From positions 62,001 to 126,000 of the forward strand of contig JAJZVX010000006.1 in NCBI GenBank assembly GCA_021846985.1: a DNA stretch of 64,000 nucleotides. Reading direction: 5' to 3'. The DNA comes from Acidobacteriota bacterium. GTDB lineage: Bacteria; Acidobacteriota; Terriglobia; Terriglobales; Acidobacteriaceae. The notes beneath the pieces were generated by a model that was given only the letters and a program-made list of their open reading frames with translations, was not told the origin of the DNA and searched no databases. This document shows positions 1 to 11,651 of this stretch, piece by piece. Position numbers and translations under genes: made by a program. Numbering within the stretch: position 1 is the first letter of the stretch; each line of letters opens with the position of its first letter.

Positions 1-108
1 GGTGTACTCGTTTTCGCGCTCGTAGTAGATTTCCGCGAGCTGATCGTCTTCAAGGATTGCAAGCCGTGTTTCGTGGGGCGTGCTGGAAATACAAATCTCT
101 TTTGCCAT
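1..108 (-). CDS. rng: Ribonuclease E/G family protein, N-terminus only (continues past window start)
   Basis: Reverse-strand ATG at 108 gives MAKEICISSTPHETRLAILEDDQLAEIYYERENEYT, the typical Rne/Rng N-terminus; location next to the mre/rodA cluster fits. Absent from the ORF track because it is truncated. Confidence 0.85.
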   Translation of the reverse strand, partial: MAKEICISSTPHETRLAILEDDQLAEIYYERENEYT

Positions 109-618
109 CTTACCTTTCCGCCCGGCAGAGTTGAGAGGCCGGGGCCTACGGCAAGGGGGACGAACCGGAACGAGGGCGAGAGGAAGGGCGATGGGCGAAA
201 GGAATGAACCGAGCGTTGCCAGCCTGCCGGGTGGGCCGGTGCGCGCACCCAGTACGTGCGGCGAACGGCGCGAACAATGGCAAATCTACTCTGGCGCCAA
301 CCGAACAGACAACGCGACGCGGTAATCCAAATTGCAGAGAGTTTGTGGCCAACCGAACCAGAAAACCTGGCGGGGCCGTTGCGCCGCTGGCGCTTGTGCG
401 GTCAACTGGCGCTGCCAGAGCAGGGTAGAAACGCCCTGAGGCTCCTTCGCCTTCTGCACAATCTATACGCCGCCAACGGCTTTCCCGTCTCTGCGTGCTC
501 ATGAACCCTATCCTGCCGAACTCGGGATTCACCCGGGCCTGGCCGGTCAAATGCTGAAGAACCACTCCCGCTACCCGGACAATTCCAGAGGAAACGGGGA
601 GAGAAACCTGTGTACCGA

Positions 619-1737
619 TCAGTTCACGAACCGGCGCATGCGCACGTTCATTACCACACCCAGCGCCAGGAAGGTGAACAACACCGAAGACCCGCCGTAA
701 CTCATTAACGGTAAAGGTATCCCGGTGACCGGCATAAATCCGATGACCATGCCCACATTGACCGCAATCTGGAAGGTCAACACAGCCACAACCCCCATGA
801 TAATCAGAGAGCCGGGCAGGTCAGCGGCTGTTTGAGCGTTCTGAATCAAACGCATCAATATTGAAAAGTATAGCAGGAGCGTCAAAAAGCAGCCGACAAA
901 GCCGTGCTCTTCGCCCAGGGCAGCGAAGATGAAGTCGGCGTGGGGGATGGGGAGGAAGTCACCCTGGGTTTGGGTACCTTTGGCTGCACCCTTGCCCCAA
1001 ATGCCGCCCGACCCGACGGCAATGAGTGATTGGCGAATCTGATAACCGGAGCCGCGCGGGTCGTTGTCGGGATTGATGAAGCTGGTAAGACGGGCTTTCT
1101 GGTAGGGTTTGAGGATCTTGCCGCTGGACCAGACGCCGACCATGAGAGCCGAGCCGCAGACGATGAGGATAAGGGATTGGCGCAGGTTGATGCCGCCCAG
1201 AAAGAGGCTGGCGACAAGAATGGGAGCATATGTGAGGGCGGTTCCCATATCGGGCTGAAGCAGGACCAGAATCATGGGCAGACCGACGAGAAGAAAGGCC
1301 CTGAAGATGTCGGACCAGAAGAGACGCCGGCCGCCGAGATTGGCGATGAAGCGGGCCACCGCCAGGATGAGGATGAGCTTGATCCACTCCGATGGCTGGA
1401 ACTGGAAATGGCCCACGCTGATCCAACGCCTGGCGCCGAGGGCCCTGTGCCCGAAGAGTCTGACGGCCACCAGCGCCAGAAGGCCGGCGCCGTAAAGCCA
1501 GGGAACGAGGTCGAGAAGACGGTGATAGTCCACCTTGGAGATGAGAAACATGGCGGCGATGCCGGCCAGGATAAAGAAGATCTGTTTGATGTGGAAGCCG
1601 GCATAGCGGGTGTGGAGCGTGGCAGAGTAAATCTGAAAGACCGAGACAAGACTGAGCAACAGGACCATGCCGAGCATGGCCCAGTCGAAGTCGCGAAAGC
1701 TCAGGAAACGGCGCATCAGGGATGAGTTCCCTTCCAT
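619..1737 (-). CDS. rodA: Rod shape-determining protein RodA (SEDS family)
   Basis: 372 aa polytopic FtsW/RodA family protein; adjacent to PBP2 and mreDCB. Confidence 0.95.
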   Translation of the reverse strand: MEGNSSLMRRFLSFRDFDWAMLGMVLLLSLVSVFQIYSATLHTRYAGFHIKQIFFILAGIAAMFLISKVDYHRLLDLVPWLYGAGLLALVAVRLFGHRALGARRWISVGHFQFQPSEWIKLILILAVARFIANLGGRRLFWSDIFRAFLLVGLPMILVLLQPDMGTALTYAPILVASLFLGGINLRQSLILIVCGSALMVGVWSSGKILKPYQKARLTSFINPDNDPRGSGYQIRQSLIAVGSGGIWGKGAAKGTQTQGDFLPIPHADFIFAALGEEHGFVGCFLTLLLYFSILMRLIQNAQTAADLPGSLIIMGVVAVLTFQIAVNVGMVIGFMPVTGIPLPLMSYGGSSVLFTFLALGVVMNVRMRRFVN

Positions 1738-3776
1738 GGTTCAACGGGAAGACCAAGCCCCAGATCTTTGGGACCAACGAGCCGATGGGCGCCACCGGCA
1801 GACGACTGAGGTAAATCGACAAAGAAATGACCACCACGGATGCGGGCCGACTCCTGAGGCGGTTTCCCGTCTTTCGCCTCGCGGACAACGGGCTCCGACC
1901 AGACCGCGCCAATCTCAATCGGAGATTTGGGTGTGCCGGAGAGGTTATGGGCAAGGCGCCGCTGCTTATCGACGTAGGCGGCAACCACTTCCGCCCCGAT
2001 GCGGGCGGGATAATAACTGAATTCGCCGTTCTGCCAGAGCACGACGACCACCAGCTCGGGATTGCGGCGTGGGGTGACACCGACGAACCAGGCGTTGGGA
2101 TTGTTGGAGTGACTTTTGGCCATATGGCTGAGGGCCTCATGGCTGGCCACCTGGGCAGTGCCCGTTTTACCGGCAAGGTCGATGCCTTGGAGGTGCGCCG
2201 ATCCGGCCGTGTGGTAAAGCCCTGGCTGGGTTACTTCGGCCATGCCGTCAGTGATGATCTGCCAGGCCTGGGGATCGATGGGAATGTAGGTTTCGCCGCT
2301 GCCGGGATAGTTTTCGAGCAAAGCCTTGCGAAAGTCGGAAGACAGTTGATCGGGAAAGACAACGTGGGGGCGGACCATGTGGCCGCCGGAGGCGATGCCG
2401 CTGATGATGCGGGCAAGTTGAATGGGAGTGGCCTCAATCGCGCCCTGGCCGATGCCGACGGAGATGGTTTCGCCGGCGTACCACCTGCGGTGGTAATACT
2501 TCATGACCCACTGCTCGGAGGGCATGAGGCCCGGCTGTTCACCCGGCAGATCGATGCCCGTTTTCTCGCCAAAGCCGAATTCTTTGGCATACCTGGCAAT
2601 GCGATCAATGCCAAGCTTGTCGGCCAGGGTGTAATAGAAGGTATCGCAGGAGTACGGGATGGCGTTGTAAATGTTGACCAGGCCGTGGCGTTCGTCGCAG
2701 TGGTAGTAATGCCCGTAAAACGTGGCGCCGCCGGTGCAATTGACTTTCAGGTTCTGGGCGATACCTTCTTCCAGGCCGGCGACCGACATGAGGATTTTGA
2801 AGGTGGACCCCGGAGCAAGCTGCGCCTGAATCGCCTTGTTCATCAGGGGATGGTCGGGGTCTGTCAGCAACTGGTTCCACTCGCCGCGGTTGATGCGGAT
2901 GGAAAAGGCATTGGGGTCGAAACTGGGCCGGGAGACCATGGCGAGAATCTCGCCGTTGCGCGGATCCATGGCGACAATGGCGCCCGTACGGTCGCCCAGA
3001 GCCAGTTCGGCGGCGCGCTGCAGGTCGTTGTCGATGGTGAGGCGGAGATCCTTGCCAGGGATGGCGTGCTGGGTGCGCAGATAGCCCACTTCGCGGCCGT
3101 GACTATCGACAATGACGTCGCGTGAGCCATCCTGACCGCGAAGCAGTTCGTCGTAGGTTTGCTCGACACCCGATTTGCCGACCACGTCGCCCGGCTCGTA
3201 CACGGCGTAGCGCGGATCGTCGAGCATCTCTTCGCTGACCTCGCCGACGTAGCCGATCAGGTGGGCGGCAAAGCCGTCGCGGGGATAAAGGCGCCGCTCC
3301 TCATCCACAGTTTCCAGCTCGGGAAGCTCGTTGCGGTGGGCGGCGATAAAGGCCTGCTCGTCGGCGGTGATGTCCTGCTTGATGGGAATGGGCTGATAGC
3401 GAGGCGCGGAACGAAAGCGATGCAGAGTGGCGCGGAGCTGATCGAGATCCAGATCCAGGCCGCGAGCAATCAGGGGCAGATCGGCATCGACGTTGCGGCC
3501 CTGTTCGCGCACCAGGAAGCAGGAGACGGAAGGGTAATTGTCGACGATGAGACGGTTATAACGGTCGAAGAGCTTGCCGCGCGCGGCCAGCACAGGCTCC
3601 TTGCGGATGCGGTTCTGCTCGGCGAGGAGGCGGAAATTGTCCGCGCCCAGCACCTGGAGGCGCCAGAGTCCGGCGGCCAGCGCCAGCATCAGGAAAAGAA
3701 TGCCGTACTGCACCACCGCCAGCTTGACGGAGGAGAGCTTTTCGTGGCGATCGCTTCTGCCGGAATACAAATCCAT
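1716..3776 (-). CDS. mrdA: Penicillin-binding protein 2 (peptidoglycan D,D-transpeptidase MrdA)
   Basis: 686 aa; N-terminal TM, PBP dimerisation region, APGSTFK active site, SCDTF and KTGTAQ motifs; overlaps rodA by 22 bp. Confidence 0.95.
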   Translation of the reverse strand: MDLYSGRSDRHEKLSSVKLAVVQYGILFLMLALAAGLWRLQVLGADNFRLLAEQNRIRKEPVLAARGKLFDRYNRLIVDNYPSVSCFLVREQGRNVDADLPLIARGLDLDLDQLRATLHRFRSAPRYQPIPIKQDITADEQAFIAAHRNELPELETVDEERRLYPRDGFAAHLIGYVGEVSEEMLDDPRYAVYEPGDVVGKSGVEQTYDELLRGQDGSRDVIVDSHGREVGYLRTQHAIPGKDLRLTIDNDLQRAAELALGDRTGAIVAMDPRNGEILAMVSRPSFDPNAFSIRINRGEWNQLLTDPDHPLMNKAIQAQLAPGSTFKILMSVAGLEEGIAQNLKVNCTGGATFYGHYYHCDERHGLVNIYNAIPYSCDTFYYTLADKLGIDRIARYAKEFGFGEKTGIDLPGEQPGLMPSEQWVMKYYHRRWYAGETISVGIGQGAIEATPIQLARIISGIASGGHMVRPHVVFPDQLSSDFRKALLENYPGSGETYIPIDPQAWQIITDGMAEVTQPGLYHTAGSAHLQGIDLAGKTGTAQVASHEALSHMAKSHSNNPNAWFVGVTPRRNPELVVVVLWQNGEFSYYPARIGAEVVAAYVDKQRRLAHNLSGTPKSPIEIGAVWSEPVVREAKDGKPPQESARIRGGHFFVDLPQSSAGGAHRLVGPKDLGLGLPVEPWKGTHP

Positions 3777-3896
3777 GCACCCTTAAGCATAGCGCCTGCC
3801 TGGCCGCGCTTGCATTGCCCGGCGAAGAGAGAGCGCAACGCGGGCGAAGCGCGCCTGATGGGAGACGAGGCAAGACACAAACGGGCAGGCGCGCCG

Positions 3897-4418
3897 CTAT
3901 TCGCGAATCTGGGCGCGGTCAAGCAGCGGAAACACTAAAAAGGCGAGAAGCCCGTTGCCAATGGCCGCGAAAAGCTCAGTGAAGCCTCTCCATTCCATGT
4001 CCATGCCCAGGAGCACCCGGTAAATAAAGAGATAGATGCCGCTGCACAGCAGAGAGAGCAGGAAGGTGAGAAGAACACGAATGGTGTGGTTCTCGACGTC
4101 AATGCGCACCCCAATGGAGGCGCAAAGAAAGCCGGCCACGGTTTTGGCAATGCCGTTGACGCCGATGGCATGGTGAGAGAGGGCGTCCTCGAAGAGTCCG
4201 AGGGCAGCGCCCAGCAACATGCCCTGCAGCGGATTGCGGCGGCTGAGGGAAAAATAGACGGTGACCACCAGGGGCAGGTCGAACCAGACATAAGGGCCGA
4301 CGAGGCGCGGCAGCCAGGCCTGCAACACCAGCGCCGCCAGAGGCACCAGCGCATAGACCAGCAGAGGATAACTGTGGACCTCGATTTCGCGTCTGTCATT
4401 GGCGGCAAGAACGGACAT
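3897..4418 (-). CDS. mreD: Rod shape-determining protein MreD
   Basis: 173 aa hydrophobic protein between mrdA and mreC, MreD-like. Confidence 0.88.
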   Translation of the reverse strand: MSVLAANDRREIEVHSYPLLVYALVPLAALVLQAWLPRLVGPYVWFDLPLVVTVYFSLSRRNPLQGMLLGAALGLFEDALSHHAIGVNGIAKTVAGFLCASIGVRIDVENHTIRVLLTFLLSLLCSGIYLFIYRVLLGMDMEWRGFTELFAAIGNGLLAFLVFPLLDRAQIRE

Positions 4419-4420
4419 GG

Positions 4421-5752
4421 CTAAGGGATCCTCGGATGGGACGGCTCGCGGGAAGGCCGGGAAGCGGTGGAGGGGGATTTGGGCCTGTCGCCGGCGGAAC
4501 GATGCGCATTCTGCCGCGCCGGGCTGTCCGAGGGAGTTGAGCCGTTCCCAGCGTCCGGTCCGGAGGGCTCCGCCACGGCGGGCGTAAAGCGGTCGGGGTG
4601 GAGCGGCAGCGGAGGCTGTGGCGGCGGATTGGGATTGGAGTTGTCCTTGAGCGGCTGCTGATCGGGAGGTAGATTGGGGTCGATGAGGCCGGGCAGCCGC
4701 TCCGCCATGATCTCCGAAGCCTTTTTCTGCTCGTTGAGGGCCGCGGCCTCGGATCCTTTGAGAGCCTCGCTGGCAGCAATGTCCTGCTGCTCCTGCGGGG
4801 AGAACTGCGGCTGGGTGGAGGTAATAACGAGAACCTCATCGAGGCGATCGAGATGCGCGGCGGGCTTGACGATGACTTGAATAAAGGAGTCGCGATTCGG
4901 GTCAGGGATGATTTTTTCGACGACGCCAACGGGCAGTCCGCGGGGAAAGATCTCATCCCCGCCCGCAGTGAGAACCTTTTCGCCGGGCTTGATGCGCTGG
5001 TCGGCCAGGATGTCTATGATTTCAGGCTGGCCTGCGGCGTTGCCGCTGAGGATGCCACGGATGCGCGTGGTTTCAAGGATCACGCCTGCCCCGCTGGTCT
5101 GATCGTTGATGGCCAGCACCTGGGCCGTGCGGGGAAAGACATCGCGCACCTTGCCGACGATCCCGTCGGGAGTGATGACGGCCATGTCGCGGGCCAAACC
5201 GTCGGACGAGCCCTTGTCGATATAGAAGACCTGCGACTGGCTGCTGCCGCTGGTGCCGATCACCTGGGCAGCCACGGTCTTATAGATGTACTTTTCGCGG
5301 AAACCCAGCATGGCCTGCAGGCGCTGGCCCTGGCGGGCATCTTCGAGGAGGGCGGCCTGCTCCAGGCGCAGGCGGTCAATGGTCAGTTGGAGCTGCTGGT
5401 TCTGCTGGCGCACGTGGCGCAGGTCGAGATAATTCTGCCACAGGCCGGCGGCCCCAAGTTTGGATGCGTGAATGAGCCGCTCTGGGGGACTGACGATGGC
5501 ATTGGCCCAGAGCCGGATAAGCCGCACGCCGGCCCGGTCGCGAGCGTCGAAGGTGGCGCGGCCGGAATCGACGCGGCGCACCTGTACGGCAAGCCCGACA
5601 ATCTGCACCACCAGCAACGCCAGCAGCGCAAGAAGATTCCGATAGCGGCTAAAGAACGATTCCACGGCGGTGTCCGTCGTCCGTGCACAGCGGGAGTTGA
5701 GCAGCCGGCAGCGCTGACCGCCCATCTTTATTGTATGTCCCTGCGGACACAC
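4421..5752 (-). CDS. mreC: Rod shape-determining protein MreC with Pro-rich C-terminal tail
   Basis: 443 aa; MreC core (VESFFSRYRNLLALLALLVVQIVGLAVQVRR...). A GTG start at 5665 may be more likely than 5752. C-terminal about 80 aa are low complexity, Pro/Ser rich. Confidence 0.92.
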   Translation of the reverse strand: MCPQGHTIKMGGQRCRLLNSRCARTTDTAVESFFSRYRNLLALLALLVVQIVGLAVQVRRVDSGRATFDARDRAGVRLIRLWANAIVSPPERLIHASKLGAAGLWQNYLDLRHVRQQNQQLQLTIDRLRLEQAALLEDARQGQRLQAMLGFREKYIYKTVAAQVIGTSGSSQSQVFYIDKGSSDGLARDMAVITPDGIVGKVRDVFPRTAQVLAINDQTSGAGVILETTRIRGILSGNAAGQPEIIDILADQRIKPGEKVLTAGGDEIFPRGLPVGVVEKIIPDPNRDSFIQVIVKPAAHLDRLDEVLVITSTQPQFSPQEQQDIAASEALKGSEAAALNEQKKASEIMAERLPGLIDPNLPPDQQPLKDNSNPNPPPQPPLPLHPDRFTPAVAEPSGPDAGNGSTPSDSPARQNAHRSAGDRPKSPSTASRPSREPSHPRIP

Positions 5753-5806
5753 TGCGATGCGCCTTGTCGGCCGTCCATGCAGCCCGGCGCGATGGTGTTG
5801 GCCGCC

Positions 5807-6883
<1,077 letters not shown>

Positions 6884-7127
6884 CTACCTCAAAAGTCATT
6901 GTACGGCAGAAACCGGAACCGCTCCGCGGGCGGGACGGAGCGCACAAAACATGCAGGAGTCGTCTACCGCAGAGCCAACCGGTGCGGTACACTCAGTAGT
7001 TTGCCGCGCCGGGCGCAAGCATTTGCCCTGCGCCGGACGCGGCCCGCGCCAGGGCCGAGCGCTGGAAAATCACAGCGGCCCGTAACCGCCCAGGCTCCGT
7101 GCCGGGCAACCGTGTTTCGAGGTTTGT

Positions 7128-8618
7128 ATGAGCTATCCTGCGTATCACAACTTCATTGGCGGCGAGTGGAAGCCGGCCGCCGAAGGCAAGACCCTCCTCA
7201 ACTTGAATCCCGCCGACCACACCGACGTGGTGGGCGCCTTTCCTTCCTCGCACGCCTGCGATGTGGCCGATGCCGTGGCCGCGGCCAAGAAGGCCTACGC
7301 AAGCTGGCGGCTCGTTCCGCCGCCCAAGCGAGCCGAGATCCTCCGCCGCACCGGCGATCTTCTCGTCCAGAACAAGGAAAAATTTGCCCGCGACATGACG
7401 CGCGAAATGGGCAAGGTGCTCACCGAAACGCGGGGCGACGTGCAGGAGGCCATCGACGAAGCTTTTTATGTGGCCGGCGAAGGACGCCGCCTCTTCGGCC
7501 TGACCACCCCCAGCGAGTTACAAAACAAGTTCTGCATGTCCGTCCGCATGCCCGTGGGTGTGGTCGGCCTCATCACGCCGTGGAACTTCCCCATGGCCAT
7601 TCCCTCGTGGAAGCTCTTCCCGGCCCTCGTCGCCGGCAACACTTGCGTCATCAAGCCCGCTACGGATACGCCGCTCTCGGTCTACAACCTCGTCCGCACC
7701 CTCATGGATGCGGGCCTTCCGCCGGGTGTGGTCAATATCGTGGCCGGCAGCGGCGCGCATGTGGGCGGCCCGCTCGTCGAGCACCCCGACGTGCGCGCCA
7801 TCAGCTTTACCGGGTCGAGCGCCGTGGGCGCGGCGGTGGCGCAGCGCGCGGCGGCGGGATTTAAGCCCGTTTCGCTCGAGATGGGCGGCAAAAACGCGCA
7901 GATCGTCATGGATGATGCCAACCTCGAACTCGCCCTCGACGGCGCGCTCTGGGGAGCCTTCGGCACCACCGGCCAGCGCTGCACCGCCACCAGCCGCATC
8001 CTGCTGCAGAAGGGAATCGCGCGGCAGTTCACTGACGAATTCGTGGCCCGCACCAAAAAACTCAAGGTCGGCAGCGGCCTCGACACCTCCGTCGAAGTCG
8101 GCCCGCAGGTCAACATCTCTCAAATCGAAACCTCGGAAAAATACGTCGCCATCGCCCTCGACGAAGGCGCCCGGTTGCTCTGCGGGGGACACCGGCTGAC
8201 GGAGGGAATCTACGCCCACGGCACCTTCTTCGAGCCCACCGTCTTGGCTGGCGTCGAGCCGGCCATGCGCATCGCCCGCGAAGAGGTCTTTGGTCCGGTC
8301 GTGAGCCTTATCGAGTTCGACACCTTCGAGCAGGCCGTCGAAATCGCCAACTCCATCGACTACGGCCTTTCCACGGCGCTTTATACGAAAGACGTGAACC
8401 GCGCCTTCACCGCCATGCGCGACCTCGAGTCCGGCATCACCTACATCAACGCGCCGACGATCGGAGCGGAGGTGCATCTGCCCTTCGGCGGCGTCAAGCA
8501 CACCGGCAACGGCCACCGCGAGGGTTTAGGCGCGTTGGACTTCTTCACCACGTGGAAGGCAGTGTATGTCGATTACTCCGACAAACTGCAACGAGCGCAG
8601 ATTGACAATGCGGAGTAG
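7128..8618 (+). CDS. NAD(P)-dependent aldehyde dehydrogenase (semialdehyde dehydrogenase type)
   Basis: 496 aa; ALDH fold motifs [38 protein letters not shown]. Confidence 0.92.
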   Translation: MSYPAYHNFIGGEWKPAAEGKTLLNLNPADHTDVVGAFPSSHACDVADAVAAAKKAYASWRLVPPPKRAEILRRTGDLLVQNKEKFARDMTREMGKVLTETRGDVQEAIDEAFYVAGEGRRLFGLTTPSELQNKFCMSVRMPVGVVGLITPWNFPMAIPSWKLFPALVAGNTCVIKPATDTPLSVYNLVRTLMDAGLPPGVVNIVAGSGAHVGGPLVEHPDVRAISFTGSSAVGAAVAQRAAAGFKPVSLEMGGKNAQIVMDDANLELALDGALWGAFGTTGQRCTATSRILLQKGIARQFTDEFVARTKKLKVGSGLDTSVEVGPQVNISQIETSEKYVAIALDEGARLLCGGHRLTEGIYAHGTFFEPTVLAGVEPAMRIAREEVFGPVVSLIEFDTFEQAVEIANSIDYGLSTALYTKDVNRAFTAMRDLESGITYINAPTIGAEVHLPFGGVKHTGNGHREGLGALDFFTTWKAVYVDYSDKLQRAQIDNAE

Positions 8619-8788
8619 AAAAGCTCGTCCGGACAACTCGTAGGTTGCGCCAGAGCTTCTCTAAGCTGCGGAACAATCTGGCCGTCCGAAGCCGGGTGCC
8701 CCTGGTCTCGATTCTGAGACCGGGGATAGCACGAACCTCTCCCTCCCAACTCACGATCCCGAATCCCGTTTCGCGCTACAATCGTCCC

Positions 8789-9034
8789 ATGAGCCCGAAC
8801 GCCCAACGACTCCTCGATCAGGCCCGGCAGCTTCCTCCGAACGAGAGAGAGTGGCTTGCGGAATGCCTGTTGATCGATGAGGAGAACCTCTCGGCTGCTG
8901 AAGTGGAATCCGCCTGGGATGCGGAGATCAAGCGCCGTCTGGACGAAATCGACTCCGGCGCGGTGAAGATGGTTTCGCATGAGGAGTTCCTGGCCGATCT
9001 CGACGCCCATATTGCAAGCAAGCGGAAGGCATGA
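8789..9034 (+). CDS. Putative addiction-module antitoxin (TIGR02574-like)
   Basis: 81 aa MSPNAQRLLDQARQLPPNEREWLAECLL...; stop overlaps the start of the downstream toxin (ATGA). Confidence 0.78.
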   Translation: MSPNAQRLLDQARQLPPNEREWLAECLLIDEENLSAAEVESAWDAEIKRRLDEIDSGAVKMVSHEEFLADLDAHIASKRKA

Positions 9035-9330
9035 AGCCACTCGAGTTTCACCCTGAGTCCAAATCCGAATCCCGCGAAGCAATTGATTGGTATTGGAGTC
9101 GAAGCCGGGTGGCGGCTTTGGATTTTGCGGATGAGCTCAAGGCCGCTCTCACCCGCTTGGGGAAAGCTCCGCAAATCTGCCCTCCCTATCTGCGCGGTAC
9201 CCGCCGTATGCTGCTCGATCGATTCCCGTTCTGTGTCGTCTTTCGCGAACGGCCTCATGACATCCAGGTTGTTGCCGTGGCTCACGCGAAGCGCCGGCCC
9301 GGGTATTGGGCGAAAAGGCTCAAAAACTGA
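9031..9330 (+). CDS. RelE/ParE family toxin
   Basis: 99 aa; FHPESKSESREAIDWYWSRS...FPFCVVFRERPHDIQVVAVAHAKRRPGYW is ParE/RelE-like; translationally coupled to the antitoxin. Confidence 0.82.
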   Translation: MKPLEFHPESKSESREAIDWYWSRSRVAALDFADELKAALTRLGKAPQICPPYLRGTRRMLLDRFPFCVVFRERPHDIQVVAVAHAKRRPGYWAKRLKN

Positions 9331-9765
9331 GGACATTCCGCGGCAACCCGCCGGGCGCCCCAGCACCTGCTCGCCGTGACAGATGCCAATCCTGAAAATC
9401 GCTCCGCCATTTGCAGAGAATTACCCCGAAGAATGGCACCATATCTTCGTAGCCGAAGATCGGCGGTATCGGATACGTCCCGGGTTCAATCTGTCAGACA
9501 GGTTCCCGGACCGTACCATGTACCCCCCTGTTTATTCTCCTTCCTTTCGCCAGGGGCGCGGCCCATCGAGGCTAAGGCCAGATAGGTGTTTATGCGTCTA
9601 TCTGCCTATATGCGCATACCCGCCAGATGGCTTGGGTCTGAGCAGGCCGCCGGGGAGCAGTCCCGCCCCGTGTCCCCCATCTCTCTGTGCCATACTTTGC
9701 ATGAAGGATTTTTGCAAGCCGCATTCCTATCATGGACTTCGAGCGAAGACGAAGGAGAAAGAACC

Positions 9766-10800
9766 ATGGGTTATATCCCCGATCCGAATCGATATGAAAC
9801 CGCCACCTTCCGCCGCTGCGGCCGCTCCGGCCTCGTCCTGCCGCCTATCTCCGTGGGCCTCTGGCAGAACTTCGGCGGCGTTGACGTTTTTGAAACCGGC
9901 CGCGCCGTCCTCCGCCGCGCCTTCGACCGCGGCGTGACCCACTTCGACCTGGCCAACAACTACGGCCCGCCCTACGGCTCCGCCGAAGAAAACTTCGGCG
10001 TCATCTTCGCCAAGGACTTCCGCCGCCTGCGCAACGAGCTCCTCATCTCCACCAAGGCTGGCTGGGACATGTGGCCCGGCCCCTACGGCATTGGCGCCTC
10101 GCGCAAATATCTCCTCGCCTCGCTCGACGACAGCCTCAAGCGCATGGGCCTCGACTACGTGGACATCTTCTATGCCCACCGTCCCTGGGCCAATGCGCCG
10201 CTGGAAGAAACCATGGGCGCGCTGGCCACCGCCGTCCATCAGGGCAAGGCCCTCTATGTTGGCATCTCGTCTTACAGTCCCGAGCGCACCCGCGAAGCCG
10301 CCGCCATCCTCAAGTCCCTCGGCGTCCCGCTGCTCATCCATCAGCCCAGCTACTCCATGCTCAACCGCTGGATCGAGAAAGGCCTCCTCGCCACGCTCGA
10401 TGAGCTGGGTGTGGGCTGCATCGCCTTCTCGCCCCTGGCCCAGGGCCTGCTCACCGGCAAATATCTCCAGGGCGTGCCGGCCCACTCGCGCGCCACGGCA
10501 CAGAACTCCTCGCTGCTCAAAGAATTCCTCAACGACGCCAACCTGAAGCGCGTCCGCGCCCTCAACGATCTTGCCGCCGCCCGCGGCCAGTCGCTGGCGC
10601 AGATGGCCATCGCCTGGGTGCTGCGCGACCGCCGCGTCACCTCGGCGCTGATCGGCGCGCGCAACGTCGAGCAGCTCGACAACTCTCTCGACGCCCTCAA
10701 GAAGCTCGACTTTACCGAGGCCGAGTTGAAAGAGATCGACAGCCACGCCCAGGATGCCGGCATCGACCTCTGGAAAGACGCGCGCGAAACGATGGCCTAG
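9766..10800 (+). CDS. Aldo/keto reductase (YghZ / L-glyceraldehyde 3-phosphate reductase type)
   Basis: ATG at 9766 gives MGYIPDPNRYETATFRRCGRSGLVLPPISVGLWQNFGG..., AKR family motifs. Confidence 0.92.
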   Translation: MGYIPDPNRYETATFRRCGRSGLVLPPISVGLWQNFGGVDVFETGRAVLRRAFDRGVTHFDLANNYGPPYGSAEENFGVIFAKDFRRLRNELLISTKAGWDMWPGPYGIGASRKYLLASLDDSLKRMGLDYVDIFYAHRPWANAPLEETMGALATAVHQGKALYVGISSYSPERTREAAAILKSLGVPLLIHQPSYSMLNRWIEKGLLATLDELGVGCIAFSPLAQGLLTGKYLQGVPAHSRATAQNSSLLKEFLNDANLKRVRALNDLAAARGQSLAQMAIAWVLRDRRVTSALIGARNVEQLDNSLDALKKLDFTEAELKEIDSHAQDAGIDLWKDARETMA

Positions 10801-10930
10801 CAGAAACCAAGGAACGAATGACAAGGGAATAAGGGGACAACGGAGCCGCGCGCCTGTTCACCCGCTCAGACGGTGTTTCAAGGGCGCCGTGATGGCCTGA
10901 AAGACCATAGAAAGTCCCCTCGTTCCTGTT

Positions 10931-11467
10931 TTACCCCTTTCCTTCCAGTACGTCCCTGAGCGCAAAACTGGTCTCCAGCCGGATGACGCCGGGCAGCCGC
11001 GAGAGCTCGTTCTGGTGCAGGTGACCGTAGTCGTCAATATCCGCCACCCGCGCCACCAGCATGTAATCGTACTGCCCGGCCAGCAGGTGGCAGTTCACGA
11101 TGCCCTTCACGTGCCGGATGGCCGCCTCGAATGCGCTGAGCACCGCAGCCGACTGGCGCTCCAGCGTCACGCGGATATAGACCGTCATCCGTTTGCCCAG
11201 CAGACGGTCGTCGATCAGCGCGCGGTATCCGCGGATGGCGCCGGAGGCTTCGAGCGCCTGGATGCGTCGCGAGGCGGCAGAGGCGGAGAGACCAACGGCA
11301 TCACCCACCTCATAATTCGTCGCGCGGCCGTGGCGGGCCAAATGGCGGAGGATGGCGGCATCGAGATCGTCGAGACTGGAGCGTGATGCAAGCGGCGAGG
11401 GATGAATAAGGGTTTCTCTGGATGATTCGTGCGTAGACGAGCCGTTATGATCACGTTTCGATTGCAT
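10931..11467 (-). CDS. Lrp/AsnC family transcriptional regulator
   Basis: LDDLDAAILRHLARHGRATNYEVGDAVGLSASAASRRIQALEASGAI HTH plus RAM-like ligand domain. Confidence 0.92.
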   Translation of the reverse strand: MQSKRDHNGSSTHESSRETLIHPSPLASRSSLDDLDAAILRHLARHGRATNYEVGDAVGLSASAASRRIQALEASGAIRGYRALIDDRLLGKRMTVYIRVTLERQSAAVLSAFEAAIRHVKGIVNCHLLAGQYDYMLVARVADIDDYGHLHQNELSRLPGVIRLETSFALRDVLEGKG

Positions 11468-11651
11468 GGTAGAGTATTACCACAAACTTTGCACACATCG
11501 CCAGCGGACTCCGCCGTACCATTCCGGAGGTTGAAAAAGGAAAGTTGGCCCGGCGCCGAATTCGCCTTCCTCCAAGGGCAATCAACGGCGCTGGGCATTT
11601 TTTCTTCCCGGCCGCGTGCGGCTGCCGTCCAATCCCTGACAGGAGACAGCG

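Noticed and set aside
146-565. 139-aa minus-strand ORF in the rng-rodA intergenic region
   Set aside because: No recognisable domain, several overlapping frames are open, no clear RBS; better treated as intergenic.
1827-3125. 432-aa plus-strand ORF antisense to mrdA
   Set aside because: Same GC-driven antisense artefact; mrdA motifs occupy the other strand.
9477-9520. GGTTC-containing stretch considered as a tRNA T-arm
   Set aside because: No acceptor or anticodon stem could be paired; no tRNA gene recognised in the window.
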